This document shows positions 14,759-22,478 of a stretch of DNA of 25,508 nt, piece after piece. The stretch is from an uncultured Alistipes sp. (lineage in GTDB: Bacteria > Bacteroidota > Bacteroidia > Bacteroidales > UBA932). The translations under genes and the position numbers were made by a program. Positions within the stretch are counted from its first letter, which is position 1; each line of letters begins with the position of its first letter. Where the stretch lies: positions 1-25,508 of the forward strand of contig UQUJ01000046.1 in assembly GCA_900544195.1 (NCBI GenBank). Direction: 5' to 3'. Under the pieces are notes generated by a model. It saw only the letters and a program-made list of their open reading frames with translations. It did no database searches and was not told the origin of the DNA.

Positions 14759-15811
14759 ATGAAAAGAACAATCACAATCATCGGCTCGGGCATGATGGGT
14801 TCGGCCCTCGCGTTCCCGGCATTTGAAAACGGCAATGAGGTAAGACTTGTCGGCACACCGCTCGACAGGGAGATCATCGAAGAATGCAAACGATCCGGCA
14901 AGCATCCGAAGTTCGACAGGCCTTTCCCGGAAGGTGTTGAATATTTCCAGTTCGAGGAGTGGCAGGAGGCTGTGAAAGGGGCGGACTTCGTTATCGGCGG
15001 AGTCTCCTCATTCGGCGTGGACTGGTTCCTTAACGAGGTCCTGACCTATCTGGATCCGGCCATGCCTGTGCTTTCCGTGACCAAAGGCCTCATCAACCTT
15101 GAAGACGGCACATTGATCTCATACCCGGCCTACTGGGAGACCGAACTTCTCAAGAAAGGCATCAGCAGGGAGGTCAACGCAATCGGCGGCCCTTGCACTT
15201 CCTATGAGCTCGTGTTCCACGACCAGACAGAAGTAGCCTTCTGTGGCAAGAGCACAGCCGTCATCAAGATGATGAAGGAAGCCATGCAGACATCCTACTA
15301 CCACATTTCCACGACCAACGACGTGATCGGCCTTGAGAGCGCCGTGGCGCTGAAAAACGCCTACGCCCTCGGTATCGCACTCACGATCGGGCTTGTGAAC
15401 AGGCGGCACGGAGCCGAGGCCGGACTCCATTACAACTCACAGGCGGGTGCCTTCTATCAGGCGACAAAGGAGATGACCAAACTCCTGAGACTTCAGGGGG
15501 CCGATGAAGACAGCACCGTACTCGGAATCGGAGACCTCTATGTCACCGTCTATGGTGGCCGAACCAGAAAGATCGGCATTCTGCTGGGAGAGGGCAAGAC
15601 CTACGAGGAGGCTCTGAATATCCTCGCGGGCGTGACGCTCGAATCTTTGGTTGTGGCACGCCGCGTGGCTAAGGCCATCTACCGCAAGGCTGAGCTCGGA
15701 ATGGTCGATCTGGCTGAATTCCCGTTGATGACACATGTCAATGACGTGATCGACCATGGCAAGGACGCGGAACTCCCTTGGGACGCATTCACGTTTGACA
15801 ACACTAAATAA
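14759..15811 (+). CDS. Glycerol-3-phosphate dehydrogenase-like protein (divergent GpsA superfamily)
   Basis: A 350-residue NAD(P)-dependent dehydrogenase of the glycerol-3-phosphate dehydrogenase superfamily, expected to interconvert dihydroxyacetone phosphate and glycerol-3-phosphate for phospholipid synthesis. The Rossmann motif IIGSGMMGSAL (7-17) and the catalytic-lysine helix VALKNAYALGIA are present. It departs from classical GpsA: the usual SGPSFA-E block reads GGPCTSYELVF, and the GDL..T..S..SRN block reads GIGDLYVTVYGGRTRKIG. It is therefore a divergent subgroup and could use a related substrate. The ATG at 14759 directly follows leader copy 1. Its 3' end converges on the C1 peptidase with a 16-base gap and no terminator between. 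Confidence 0.75.
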   Translation: MKRTITIIGSGMMGSALAFPAFENGNEVRLVGTPLDREIIEECKRSGKHPKFDRPFPEGVEYFQFEEWQEAVKGADFVIGGVSSFGVDWFLNEVLTYLDPAMPVLSVTKGLINLEDGTLISYPAYWETELLKKGISREVNAIGGPCTSYELVFHDQTEVAFCGKSTAVIKMMKEAMQTSYYHISTTNDVIGLESAVALKNAYALGIALTIGLVNRRHGAEAGLHYNSQAGAFYQATKEMTKLLRLQGADEDSTVLGIGDLYVTVYGGRTRKIGILLGEGKTYEEALNILAGVTLESLVVARRVAKAIYRKAELGMVDLAEFPLMTHVNDVIDHGKDAELPWDAFTFDNTK

Positions 15812-15827
15812 GTCTGACAACACCGCA

Positions 15828-17222
15828 TTACTCCTCCGGGAGGAACATCGGATCCCAGGCAGGGAGAAGGGTCGGCTTCTGATTCAGCATATTCATGACA
15901 TCAGAAGGAACGTACTTCTTCTCAAGGACGAGACGGAACATGTAGTTGTCGAACCACTCGTCGGTCATGATGAGGTTGCCCTTGTAGCCGGAATCAGCGC
16001 CCCAGCTGTTCTCAACCATCCATTTCACAGGCCTGCCGTCCTTGATGTCCACGGCGATGAGAGTCATGGCGTGCGACGAACCGCTGGCATGGGTCTGCAC
16101 CCTCTGACGCTTGTCCATCGGGAAAGTCGTTCCGAAAAGAGAGCCGTAATCGAAATTGTTCAGATCCAAGGTACCTTTCTGGCGGTCCATGAACTTGGCC
16201 ACATCGCAGGAGAAGTACATGGCGGTGTTGTCCTTGATGGAGGCGATGGCCATCTCCTTGATCCTCTCGACCGGAAGATTGACATAGAGCCAGTTCTGCC
16301 CGTCATAGACGTGACGGTCATAGTCGATCTCATAGACCTTGCCATATTCACGGGTAGGATCGTTCATGACCATGATGTAGTTGTTCTCAAGATCCGCTCC
16401 GACATATTCCTGATAGAAAGATTTCGGGGTGTAGGTCATGGTGCTGACGAAGTTGCCCTTTGAGTCGTAGCGTGTCCACTCGAACTCAACCGGCGGCTCG
16501 CCGAGGCAGAGGACCAGCATCCTGTAGATTTCCTTTAGCATCTCGGTCTTCATCGCCGGGCAGTCCTTGGCGGATGCGTCGCGAAGCTTGAGGCCGTCCT
16601 CACGCAGTTTGGTGGCGATCTGGGTACGCATCTGTGACGTGTTGTTGGCGCAATATGTCTCAGGCATCACTTCAGACGGAACGACACCGTACTTCATGAT
16701 GAGGTTGGACACTCCGGTGAACTGCCCGCCGTCCCCGATCGGGTTGCGGAACAGCCAGTCCACCTTGCGGTCGTCAAAGCTCAAGCCCTTTGTGTCAATC
16801 ACACCCTGAAGGAAAAGGTTGGCCTTCTCAAGCTGATCGTAGAAGAACACGTAGTTCTGGGAAAATGTGAACGTACCGAGATCATATTTATCGATCATCC
16901 TGGATCTCAAAACATTGAGTCCGGTGAAAAGCCAGCAGCGGCCGGAGGATTTCTGGTTGGTGCGTCCCTTGGTCTTAACCTCATCGGAGAAGTGGGTGTC
17001 AATCATCGCCATGTTCCCGGCATTCGTCGCAAGGACATTGATGGCGTCAGCGTTCAGGGCGTTGCGGATGGCCTTGTCAGAGGCGGTGCCTTCATAACCT
17101 TTACGGATTTCGGTGAGCATCTCGGCGGAAATGCCTCCGTTTTCGGACTGTTTCTGCGCGAAAACGCCGGTTCCGGAAAGAACCATCAGCACGGCCGCGA
17201 GGATAAATGTTCTTTTATTCAT
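15828..17222 (-). CDS. Secreted C1-family cysteine peptidase (bleomycin hydrolase/aminopeptidase C type)
   Basis: A 464-residue papain-fold peptidase of the C1B (PepC/bleomycin hydrolase) group. A signal peptide (residues 1-22, ending GVFA-QKQ) sends it to the periplasm or beyond, unlike cytoplasmic PepC of lactic acid bacteria. The catalytic triad is visible: Cys96 in QKSSGRCWLFTGLNVLRS, His384 in SGSSHAMTLIAVD and Asn405 in VENSWGADSGYKG; the oxyanion glutamine is probably Q90 of TNQKSSGRC. It probably trims peptides for amino acid supply. Monocistronic; the start is 70 bases from the divergent FecCD-type permease gene, so the two promoters share a short region. The nearest -7-like word on this strand is AATCTTTG, one mismatch from consensus. 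Confidence 0.92.
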   Translation of the reverse strand: MNKRTFILAAVLMVLSGTGVFAQKQSENGGISAEMLTEIRKGYEGTASDKAIRNALNADAINVLATNAGNMAMIDTHFSDEVKTKGRTNQKSSGRCWLFTGLNVLRSRMIDKYDLGTFTFSQNYVFFYDQLEKANLFLQGVIDTKGLSFDDRKVDWLFRNPIGDGGQFTGVSNLIMKYGVVPSEVMPETYCANNTSQMRTQIATKLREDGLKLRDASAKDCPAMKTEMLKEIYRMLVLCLGEPPVEFEWTRYDSKGNFVSTMTYTPKSFYQEYVGADLENNYIMVMNDPTREYGKVYEIDYDRHVYDGQNWLYVNLPVERIKEMAIASIKDNTAMYFSCDVAKFMDRQKGTLDLNNFDYGSLFGTTFPMDKRQRVQTHASGSSHAMTLIAVDIKDGRPVKWMVENSWGADSGYKGNLIMTDEWFDNYMFRLVLEKKYVPSDVMNMLNQKPTLLPAWDPMFLPEE

Positions 17223-17292
17223 AAATATTCAAAGATTTGGGGTAAATTTAACGAAAATTTTCGGGAATCTCCGAAAAATTGCAAGGAAGAAG

Positions 17293-18237
17293 ATGAAGAG
17301 TCGCTCGAAAATACTCATGCTTGCCGCTGCGACGCTGCTGCTCGCCGGTGCCGATCTGCTCACAGGAGGGGTCGGCTTGAGCGGGATAGACGCGGGCATA
17401 TTCCTGAAACTCAGGCTTCCGAGGATGCTGACGGCAGTTCTCGCCGGAGCGGGACTCTCACTCGCGGGGCTTCAGATGCAGAGCGTTTTCCGCAATCCGT
17501 TGGCAGACCCGCACATCATGGGAGTGAGCGCCGGGGCCGGGACCGGTGCGGCTATGGCGACCCTTCTCATCGGTGCCTCGCTTCCGGCTGCCATGTCAGG
17601 ACTGACCGTGGCTATGGCGGCATTTCTCGGGGCGCTGCTGACCTCCATGCTGGTTGTCACCGTGGCATCCAAAGTCCAGAGTTCCACCACATTGCTGATC
17701 TTCGGAGTGATGCTTGGCTTCATCTTCAGCGCAATGACCTCAATCCTTGAATATTCCGCCAACGCCGAAAGCCTGAAGGTCTTCTACAGCTGGTCGGCCG
17801 GGAGTTTCTCCGGAAGCCGCCCCGGAGAGGTGGCGGTGATCGCGGGAGCGCTGGCAATCGGCACACTCCTTACCTTTATTAATAATAAAGGACTCGACAT
17901 AGCTCTTTTCGGGGATGAATATGCCTGCCTGGCCGGGGCGGACATCTCCAGAATCAGGAGCATGGCCATGATCGGAAGCTGCCTGATGGCGGGAGCTGTG
18001 ACGGCGTTCTGCGGCCCGCTGGGATTCGTGGGGATTGTGGCCCCACACATTGCCAGAAGGCTTCTCGGCACCTCTGTCCACCTCAAAGTCATCCCTGCGG
18101 TGATGCTCACGGGAGCGGGTCTGACACTTTCAGCCGACATCATCTCGAATGTCTGCCCCGCTCCCCTGCCGGTCGGAAGCACAATGGCGCTCATCGGCAT
18201 CCCGATCATCCTTACGATCCTTATGAAAAGGAGGTGA
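17293..18237 (+). CDS. FecCD-type ABC transporter permease (iron-siderophore, haem or cobalamin)
   Basis: A 314-residue inner-membrane permease of the FecCD/BtuC family, with about nine or ten hydrophobic segments. The family signature is complete: LPRMLTAVLAGAGLSLAGLQ, then MQSVFRNPLADPHIMGVSAGAGTGAA, and later the coupling region GPLGFVGIVAPHIARRLLG, which contacts the ATPase. The C-terminus LPVGSTMALIGIPIILTIL is also typical. The ATG at 17293, with AAGGAAG about 6 bases upstream, begins a short signal-like helix; the frame is open further upstream, but that part would overlap the divergent peptidase gene. The stop codon is inside a strong ribosome binding site for the ATPase. No substrate-binding protein or TonB receptor is in the window, so the ligand cannot be assigned. 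Confidence 0.92.
   Translation: MKSRSKILMLAAATLLLAGADLLTGGVGLSGIDAGIFLKLRLPRMLTAVLAGAGLSLAGLQMQSVFRNPLADPHIMGVSAGAGTGAAMATLLIGASLPAAMSGLTVAMAAFLGALLTSMLVVTVASKVQSSTTLLIFGVMLGFIFSAMTSILEYSANAESLKVFYSWSAGSFSGSRPGEVAVIAGALAIGTLLTFINNKGLDIALFGDEYACLAGADISRIRSMAMIGSCLMAGAVTAFCGPLGFVGIVAPHIARRLLGTSVHLKVIPAVMLTGAGLTLSADIISNVCPAPLPVGSTMALIGIPIILTILMKRR
18229..18236 (+). promoter_or_regulatory. Unusually strong Shine-Dalgarno (AGGAGGTG) coupling permease and ATPase
   Basis: AAGGAGGTGA overlaps the permease stop codon (TGA 18235-18237) and ends a few bases before the ATPase ATG at 18240. Such a full SD is uncommon in this phylum and in this window, and suggests translational coupling to balance subunits. 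It decides the ATG at 18240 over the GTG at 18234. Confidence 0.65.
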
Positions 18238-18239
18238 AT

Positions 18240-18857
18240 ATGCTGAAAACAAGCGAATTAGTCATCGGCCACAAAGGCATCAGGGTGGCAGGACCCTTGA
18301 CTTTTGAATATCCAGACGGACAGTCCGTCATGCTTTGCGGCCCGAACGGCAGCGGGAAGAGCACGCTGATGAAAACCCTCGCGGGGCTCCTGCCTCCCCT
18401 GTCGGGCGGATTCATGGCCGGAGGATCGGTCGTGATGGTACCCACACATATTCCTAAAGTCAAAGGATTCTCCGTCAGGGAGTTCATCCGCACGAGTCTG
18501 TTTTCGGTCTCAGGGATGTTCAGAAAACTGAACGCCGAGGCGGAGGAGTCGCTGGAGGAATCCGTCAGGATGCTCGAACTTGAACCTCTGGCGGACAAGG
18601 ACATCAGCCTCATCTCAGACGGAGAGTTCCAGAAAGCGTGCATCGCCACGGCACTTACACGGAAAGCCAATGTGATCCTTCTGGACGAGCCCACCGCGTT
18701 TCTGGACGTGGACAACAGGATAATGGTTCTGCGCACCCTTCAGGAGCTTGCGCGCGCCACGGGCACAACGGTGCTCTTCTCCACCCATGACATTCATGAC
18801 GGAGCACGGTTTTCCGACACCACTCTCACGCTTGGGAAACGTCGCCACGAGGTATAG
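18240..18857 (+). CDS. ABC transporter ATP-binding protein of the FecCD system
   Basis: A 205-residue ABC ATPase that would energise the permease encoded just upstream. Walker A is GPNGSGKST (about 35-43), Walker B VILLDEPT, the D-loop region AFLD and the H-loop histidine in FSTHD are all present. The signature motif is altered: LISDGEFQKACIA in place of LSGGE-Q, with SD replacing the usual SG. At about 205 residues it is shorter than FecE/BtuD (about 250), lacking part of the helical domain and the C-terminal end. Next to a FecCD permease, haem, corrinoid or siderophore uptake is expected. Confidence 0.88.
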   Translation: MLKTSELVIGHKGIRVAGPLTFEYPDGQSVMLCGPNGSGKSTLMKTLAGLLPPLSGGFMAGGSVVMVPTHIPKVKGFSVREFIRTSLFSVSGMFRKLNAEAEESLEESVRMLELEPLADKDISLISDGEFQKACIATALTRKANVILLDEPTAFLDVDNRIMVLRTLQELARATGTTVLFSTHDIHDGARFSDTTLTLGKRRHEV

Positions 18858-19004
18858 CGTGATAATCAACCGATTATCTTTCAGCATATTCCAAAACGCT
18901 GCCGGTCAGAACCAGAGGGCAGAGTTTCAGAATTGATTGATAATCAAAAGATGGCATCTCACCCCTTAATTGTCAGCGGATTAGCAATCGGCCTCACGAT
19001 ATGT

Positions 19005-19035
19005 TTTGAAACAACGAAACTATTTGTTATCTTTG
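19005..19035 (+). promoter_or_regulatory. Promoter of leader copy 2 and polA
   Basis: TTTG (19005-19008), 19 bases, then TATCTTTG (19028-19035), close to the ideal Bacteroidota promoter. Transcription should begin near 19042, directly before the TTTAGGAAC that precedes the upstream ORF, so the repeated element is the start of the polA mRNA, about 210 bases ahead of the polA ATG. Confidence 0.8.
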
Positions 19036-19050
19036 TAAAGATTTAGGAAC

Positions 19051-19098
19051 ATGAAAAGAATAAGTTGCTTCAGATTAAGAGAAGATTTTCGAGGATAG
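19051..19098 (+). CDS. Conserved 15-residue upstream ORF of leader copy 2
   Basis: ATG to TAG encodes MKRISCFRLREDFRG. The ATG is about 10 bases from the predicted transcription start. Copy 1 keeps the same frame, length (without its insertion) and stop, with only R3I and S5N differing. This may be a translated leader peptide, or the conservation may be of RNA sequence rather than of peptide. Confidence 0.4.
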   Translation: MKRISCFRLREDFRG

Positions 19099-19117
19099 AT
19101 CTATTTTCGAAGAAGGA

Positions 19118-19134
19118 GTGTGCCGGTGGCACAT
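19118..19134 (+). ncRNA. Leader hairpin, copy 2
   Basis: Seven pairs (19118-19124 with 19128-19134) around a GGT triloop: G-T, T-A, G-C, T-A, G-C, C-G, C-G. Compared with copy 1, one pair shows a full compensatory exchange (G-C against A-T) and three others show wobble-compatible changes, which supports a real RNA stem. Confidence 0.65.
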
Positions 19135-19252
19135 GACTGATGAGAAAAGAGATATAGACCGAAAAGATTCCTTAAGATGATGCAGGTTATTTTTTGAAGG
19201 TTACTTAGGCCGTGTGACATGCGGCCGATCTCCGAAAAACGTTGAAAGGATA

Positions 19253-21904
19253 ATGCCGGGAAAGATTTTCTTCATAGACGGACACGCGCTGATCTTCAAG
19301 ATGTACTACGCGTTCCTAAGGAGGCCGATGATCAACTCCAAAGGGGCTGACATGTCGATTCTTTACGGGTTCACCAAATATATTCTTGAACTTCTTAACC
19401 GGGAGAGACCGGACTATCTCGCCGTGGCCTTCGACCCGCCGGGAGGAACGTTCAGGAACAAGATGTACCCGGAGTACAAGGCGAACCGCAAGGAGACTCC
19501 GCAGCTGGTGATTGACTCATTGGAGCCGCTGATGGAGCTATGCAAAGCCCTGAACATCCCGACCTTGATGCTGAAAGGCTTCGAGGCGGACGATGTGATC
19601 GGCTCCATGGCCAAACGCTGCGCCGGAGAGGGGCTTGATGTCTATATGGTGACTCCGGACAAGGATTACGGACAGCTTATCGAGCCTCACATCTGGCAGT
19701 ACAAGCCGGGCAAAGGCGGCTTTGACAACGAGATCATCGGGGTGAAGGAGGTCTGTGAGAAGTACGGAATCCAGTCTCCGGGGCAGGTCATCGACATGCT
19801 GACAATCTGCGGGGACACCGCCGACAATGTGCCCGGGGTCAAGGGCGTAGGAGAGGTCGGAGCAGGCAGGCTGGTCGCCAAATTCGGCTCCGTGGAAGAG
19901 ATCTACAAGCATCTGGACGAGCTGACACCACGGCAGAAAACCCAGTTTGAAGAGGCTCGGGACCACATTGGCCTCAGTCACGAGCTTGTGACGATCAAGA
20001 CCGACATCGAGGTTGACGTGAAGACCGAGCAGATGAAGGTCAACCAGGAGTACGGCCCCGAGCTCGCCGATCTGTTTGAGAAATACGAGTTCAATTCCCT
20101 GAACAGGTTCATCGGACATGTCAGCGGTACTGAAGAGAAACAGAACGCGGAACTGCCCGAGACCGTCAAGGTCCGCCCCAACGAGGCCGTCAAGGCGGCG
20201 GTCAAGGCCGGGATATGTTCTGTCATCACCGAAGGGGCCGACAGAAGCATATTCACAAGAACTGTCAGGGTCATCATCGGTGTCCGCTCAGAAGACAGGA
20301 TTCTTGTCGCCGAAGGTGGACTGCCGGATTTCAAGGCTCTGCTGGAGAACGCCGGTGTCGTCAAATGTGGCGATGACCTCAAAAGGCAGATGAATATTCT
20401 CGCGTACGGAGGTGTGACCCTTAAAGGCCGTCTTGATGACATCGCTCTCATGCACTATCTCCTTGACCCTGAAAAGAGTCACAAGACCGATGTGCTGGCG
20501 CAGAGCGTGCTGGGAGTGTCACTGGATGCGGTCACGAATGACGCCGTGCCATCCACCGGCTCTCTTTTCGACGACATTCCGTCTGACGAGGTGAACCGGG
20601 ACAGAAGCAAGGAGGCCGCGGTGCTACTCCTCCTTGCGGAAAGAATCCGCAAGGACATGGAGGAAGCCTCGGTCACAAGCCTTTACGACACGATGGAGGA
20701 ACCTCTTCTCAAGGTTCTTTCCAAGATGGAGCGCAACGGGGTAAGGGTCGATCTCGGATCCCTTAAAGACTTCACGGAACATCTTCGGCAGGAGATGCTG
20801 GAAAGGGAGGCGCGGATCAGGGAAATGGCCGGTGATCCGTCGCTGAACATCTCGTCTCCGAAACAGGTCGGGACCGTGCTTTTCGAGAAGCTGAAGCTCT
20901 CCGACAAGCCGAAGAAGAACAACAACGGCACCTATTCCACAGAGGAGTCCACTCTTCTGGATCTGGCCGACAAGCATCCCATCGTAGATGAGATTCTGGA
21001 GTACAGGGCCGTGAGGAAACTGCTCTCGACCTACATCGAACCGTTCCCTGGCTTCATAGAGCCTTCCGACGGCAAGGTTCACACGACGTTCAATCAAGCG
21101 CTCACGGCCACAGGGCGGCTCAGTTCCTCGAACCCGAACCTCCAGAACATCCCGATCCGCTCGGACAGAGGCCGGGAGATCCGCAAGGCATTCGTGCCGA
21201 GCACTCCGGACGGCCTGATCCTGTCGGCGGACTATTCACAGATCGAGCTGAGGATCATGGCGCACCTGAGCTGCGACCAGCATCTGATCAGCGCCTTCAA
21301 GCAGGGCGTTGACATCCACACCGCCACTGCGGAGAAGATTTTCGGCATTCCTCACGAGCAGGTCACCGCCGACCAAAGGCGTATCGCCAAGACCGCCAAC
21401 TTCGGAATCATGTACGGCATCTCGGCGTTCGGCTTGGCGCAAAGGCTCAGAATCAGCCGCAAGGAAGCCCAGAAAATCATAGACGATTACTTCGCCGGTT
21501 TCCCGTCAATCCTTTCGTTCATAGAGGACACAAAGGCGGCGGCGCGCGAGACCGGTTACGTTGAAACCATCTTCGGGAGGAGACGGTATATTCCAGACAT
21601 CAATTCCAAGAACGGCACGATGAGGGCGCTCGCCGAGAGGAACGCCGTCAACGCCCCGATCCAAGGCACCTCGGCGGACATCATCAAGATGGCCATGATA
21701 GAAGTGGACAAATCCATGACCGAAGCCGGCATGAAAAGCCGGATGGTTCTCCAGATCCACGACGAGCTTGTGTTCGACGCGGTTCCCGAGGAAATCGGGG
21801 AACTGAGGCGGATTGTGATCGACCGAATGGAAAATGTAGTAAAACTTTCAGTACCACTAACAGTTGAATGCAATTATGGGAAAAACTGGCTTGAAGCCCA
21901 CTGA
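19253..21904 (+). CDS. polA: DNA polymerase I
   Basis: An 883-residue DNA polymerase I for Okazaki-fragment processing and repair synthesis. The 5'-nuclease domain (about 1-290) has FIDGHALIFKMYYAF, FDPPGGTFRNKMYPEYKANR, EADDVIG, TPDKDYGQL and GDTADNVPGVKGVG. The central 3'-5' exonuclease-like domain (about 310-490) is degenerate: the DxE of motif I reads VITEG and the motif II aspartate (NLKYD) is DLKRQ, so proofreading is probably absent. The polymerase domain has motif A DYSQIELRIMAHLS (about 660), motif B RRIAKTANFGIMYG (about 707) and motif C IHDELVFDAV (about 835). The ATG at 19253 follows GAAAGGA and begins MPGKIFFIDGH; a GTG at 19214 is less likely. It is preceded by leader copy 2 and overlaps the sigma factor gene. 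Confidence 0.97.
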   Translation: MPGKIFFIDGHALIFKMYYAFLRRPMINSKGADMSILYGFTKYILELLNRERPDYLAVAFDPPGGTFRNKMYPEYKANRKETPQLVIDSLEPLMELCKALNIPTLMLKGFEADDVIGSMAKRCAGEGLDVYMVTPDKDYGQLIEPHIWQYKPGKGGFDNEIIGVKEVCEKYGIQSPGQVIDMLTICGDTADNVPGVKGVGEVGAGRLVAKFGSVEEIYKHLDELTPRQKTQFEEARDHIGLSHELVTIKTDIEVDVKTEQMKVNQEYGPELADLFEKYEFNSLNRFIGHVSGTEEKQNAELPETVKVRPNEAVKAAVKAGICSVITEGADRSIFTRTVRVIIGVRSEDRILVAEGGLPDFKALLENAGVVKCGDDLKRQMNILAYGGVTLKGRLDDIALMHYLLDPEKSHKTDVLAQSVLGVSLDAVTNDAVPSTGSLFDDIPSDEVNRDRSKEAAVLLLLAERIRKDMEEASVTSLYDTMEEPLLKVLSKMERNGVRVDLGSLKDFTEHLRQEMLEREARIREMAGDPSLNISSPKQVGTVLFEKLKLSDKPKKNNNGTYSTEESTLLDLADKHPIVDEILEYRAVRKLLSTYIEPFPGFIEPSDGKVHTTFNQALTATGRLSSSNPNLQNIPIRSDRGREIRKAFVPSTPDGLILSADYSQIELRIMAHLSCDQHLISAFKQGVDIHTATAEKIFGIPHEQVTADQRRIAKTANFGIMYGISAFGLAQRLRISRKEAQKIIDDYFAGFPSILSFIEDTKAAARETGYVETIFGRRRYIPDINSKNGTMRALAERNAVNAPIQGTSADIIKMAMIEVDKSMTEAGMKSRMVLQIHDELVFDAVPEEIGELRRIVIDRMENVVKLSVPLTVECNYGKNWLEAH

Positions 21905-22478
21905 TGAGCTCATCATCTTGGCACAAAGAGGAAACGGTCTGGCATTCACAGCCCTTTGGGACCGCCACATAGAACAGTTGAGGTCCTACATCAGGGCCCG
22001 CTTCAAGAACATCGACGACTATGCCGCCGATGACATCTGCAGCCGCAGCTTTGAAAAGGCTTTCAGACAGATCCAATCCTACGACCAGTACAAGAGCAGG
22101 TTCCTGACATGGCTCTGCACAATCGCCAAGAACACCGCGCTTGACACTCTCGAGCAGGAACAGCGTGTGCATCCGAAGAACCAGATCGTCTATCTTGACG
22201 ACGAGAGCAAGCCGTCCGGAGCCGAGGTCATCCCCGACCAGACAGAGGACGCACTCAACTCCCTGATCAAGACAGAGAATGAGGAGGAACACGCCAAATA
22301 CATCGAACGTCTGCCGGAACTCTACCGGGAAATCGCCCGCAAGAGGCTCATTGAAGGCCTGAAGTACAATGAGATAGCCGAGACCCTTGACATGGAGCTC
22401 AACACGGTCAAGACCCGCATCCGCCGCGCGAAGCAGATGATCGATGACCTCCGCAGACAAGAGGAAGAAGGAATATGA
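21876..22478 (+). CDS. RNA polymerase sigma factor, ECF-like sigma-70 family
   Basis: A 200-residue two-domain sigma factor that redirects RNA polymerase. Region 2 spans about residues 20-95 (FTALWDRHIEQLRSYIRARF, then the -10-binding part SFEKAFRQIQSYDQYKSRFL and TWLCTIAKNTALDTL). A linker of about 45 residues rich in acidic residues follows, then region 4 with the helix-turn-helix GLKYNEIAETLDMELNTVKT and RIRRAKQMI. The ATG at 21876 lies inside the end of polA, overlapping by 29 bases, and the gene overlaps the rsmG start by 4 bases, so all three are probably co-transcribed. No anti-sigma factor is adjacent, which is unusual for a classical ECF. Confidence 0.9.
   Translation: MGKTGLKPTDELIILAQRGNGLAFTALWDRHIEQLRSYIRARFKNIDDYAADDICSRSFEKAFRQIQSYDQYKSRFLTWLCTIAKNTALDTLEQEQRVHPKNQIVYLDDESKPSGAEVIPDQTEDALNSLIKTENEEEHAKYIERLPELYREIARKRLIEGLKYNEIAETLDMELNTVKTRIRRAKQMIDDLRRQEEEGI

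Larger units (their letters stand above)
19041..19217 (+). promoter_or_regulatory. Repeated leader element, copy 2 (upstream of polA)
   Basis: Uninterrupted copy of the element seen at 14481-14757, in the same orientation relative to the downstream gene. It contains an upstream ORF (19051-19098), GAAGAAGGAG, the hairpin (19118-19134), CTGATGAG (19137-19144) with CGAAA about 16 bases on, GATGCAGGTTATTTTTT (19179-19195) and TTACTTAGG. A further 8-codon ORF (MRPISEKR) starts at 19219 and ends just before the polA ATG. A long leader ahead of a housekeeping gene is unusual and suggests post-transcriptional control. Confidence 0.7.
18858..19252. other. 395-bp intergenic region with leader copy 2 and its promoter
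   Basis: Starts with a small palindrome GATAATC-AACC-GATTATC (18861-18878), with TGATAATCA repeated near 18939; there is no T-run, so a terminator role is doubtful. Bases 18880-19000 show nothing recognisable. A strong promoter lies at 19005-19035 and the leader element occupies 19041-19217. Confidence 0.6.

Noticed and set aside
18861..18878. GATAATC-AACC-GATTATC palindrome as terminator of the ABC operon.
   Set aside because: AT-rich, short stem with no T-run after it; at most a weak site.
19137..19159. CTGATGAG ... CGAAA in both leader copies looks like the core of a hammerhead ribozyme.
   Set aside because: The bases between the two core pieces do not form stem II, there is no suitable cleavage triplet before the hairpin, and two unpaired bases separate the hairpin from the core. 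Probably coincidental.
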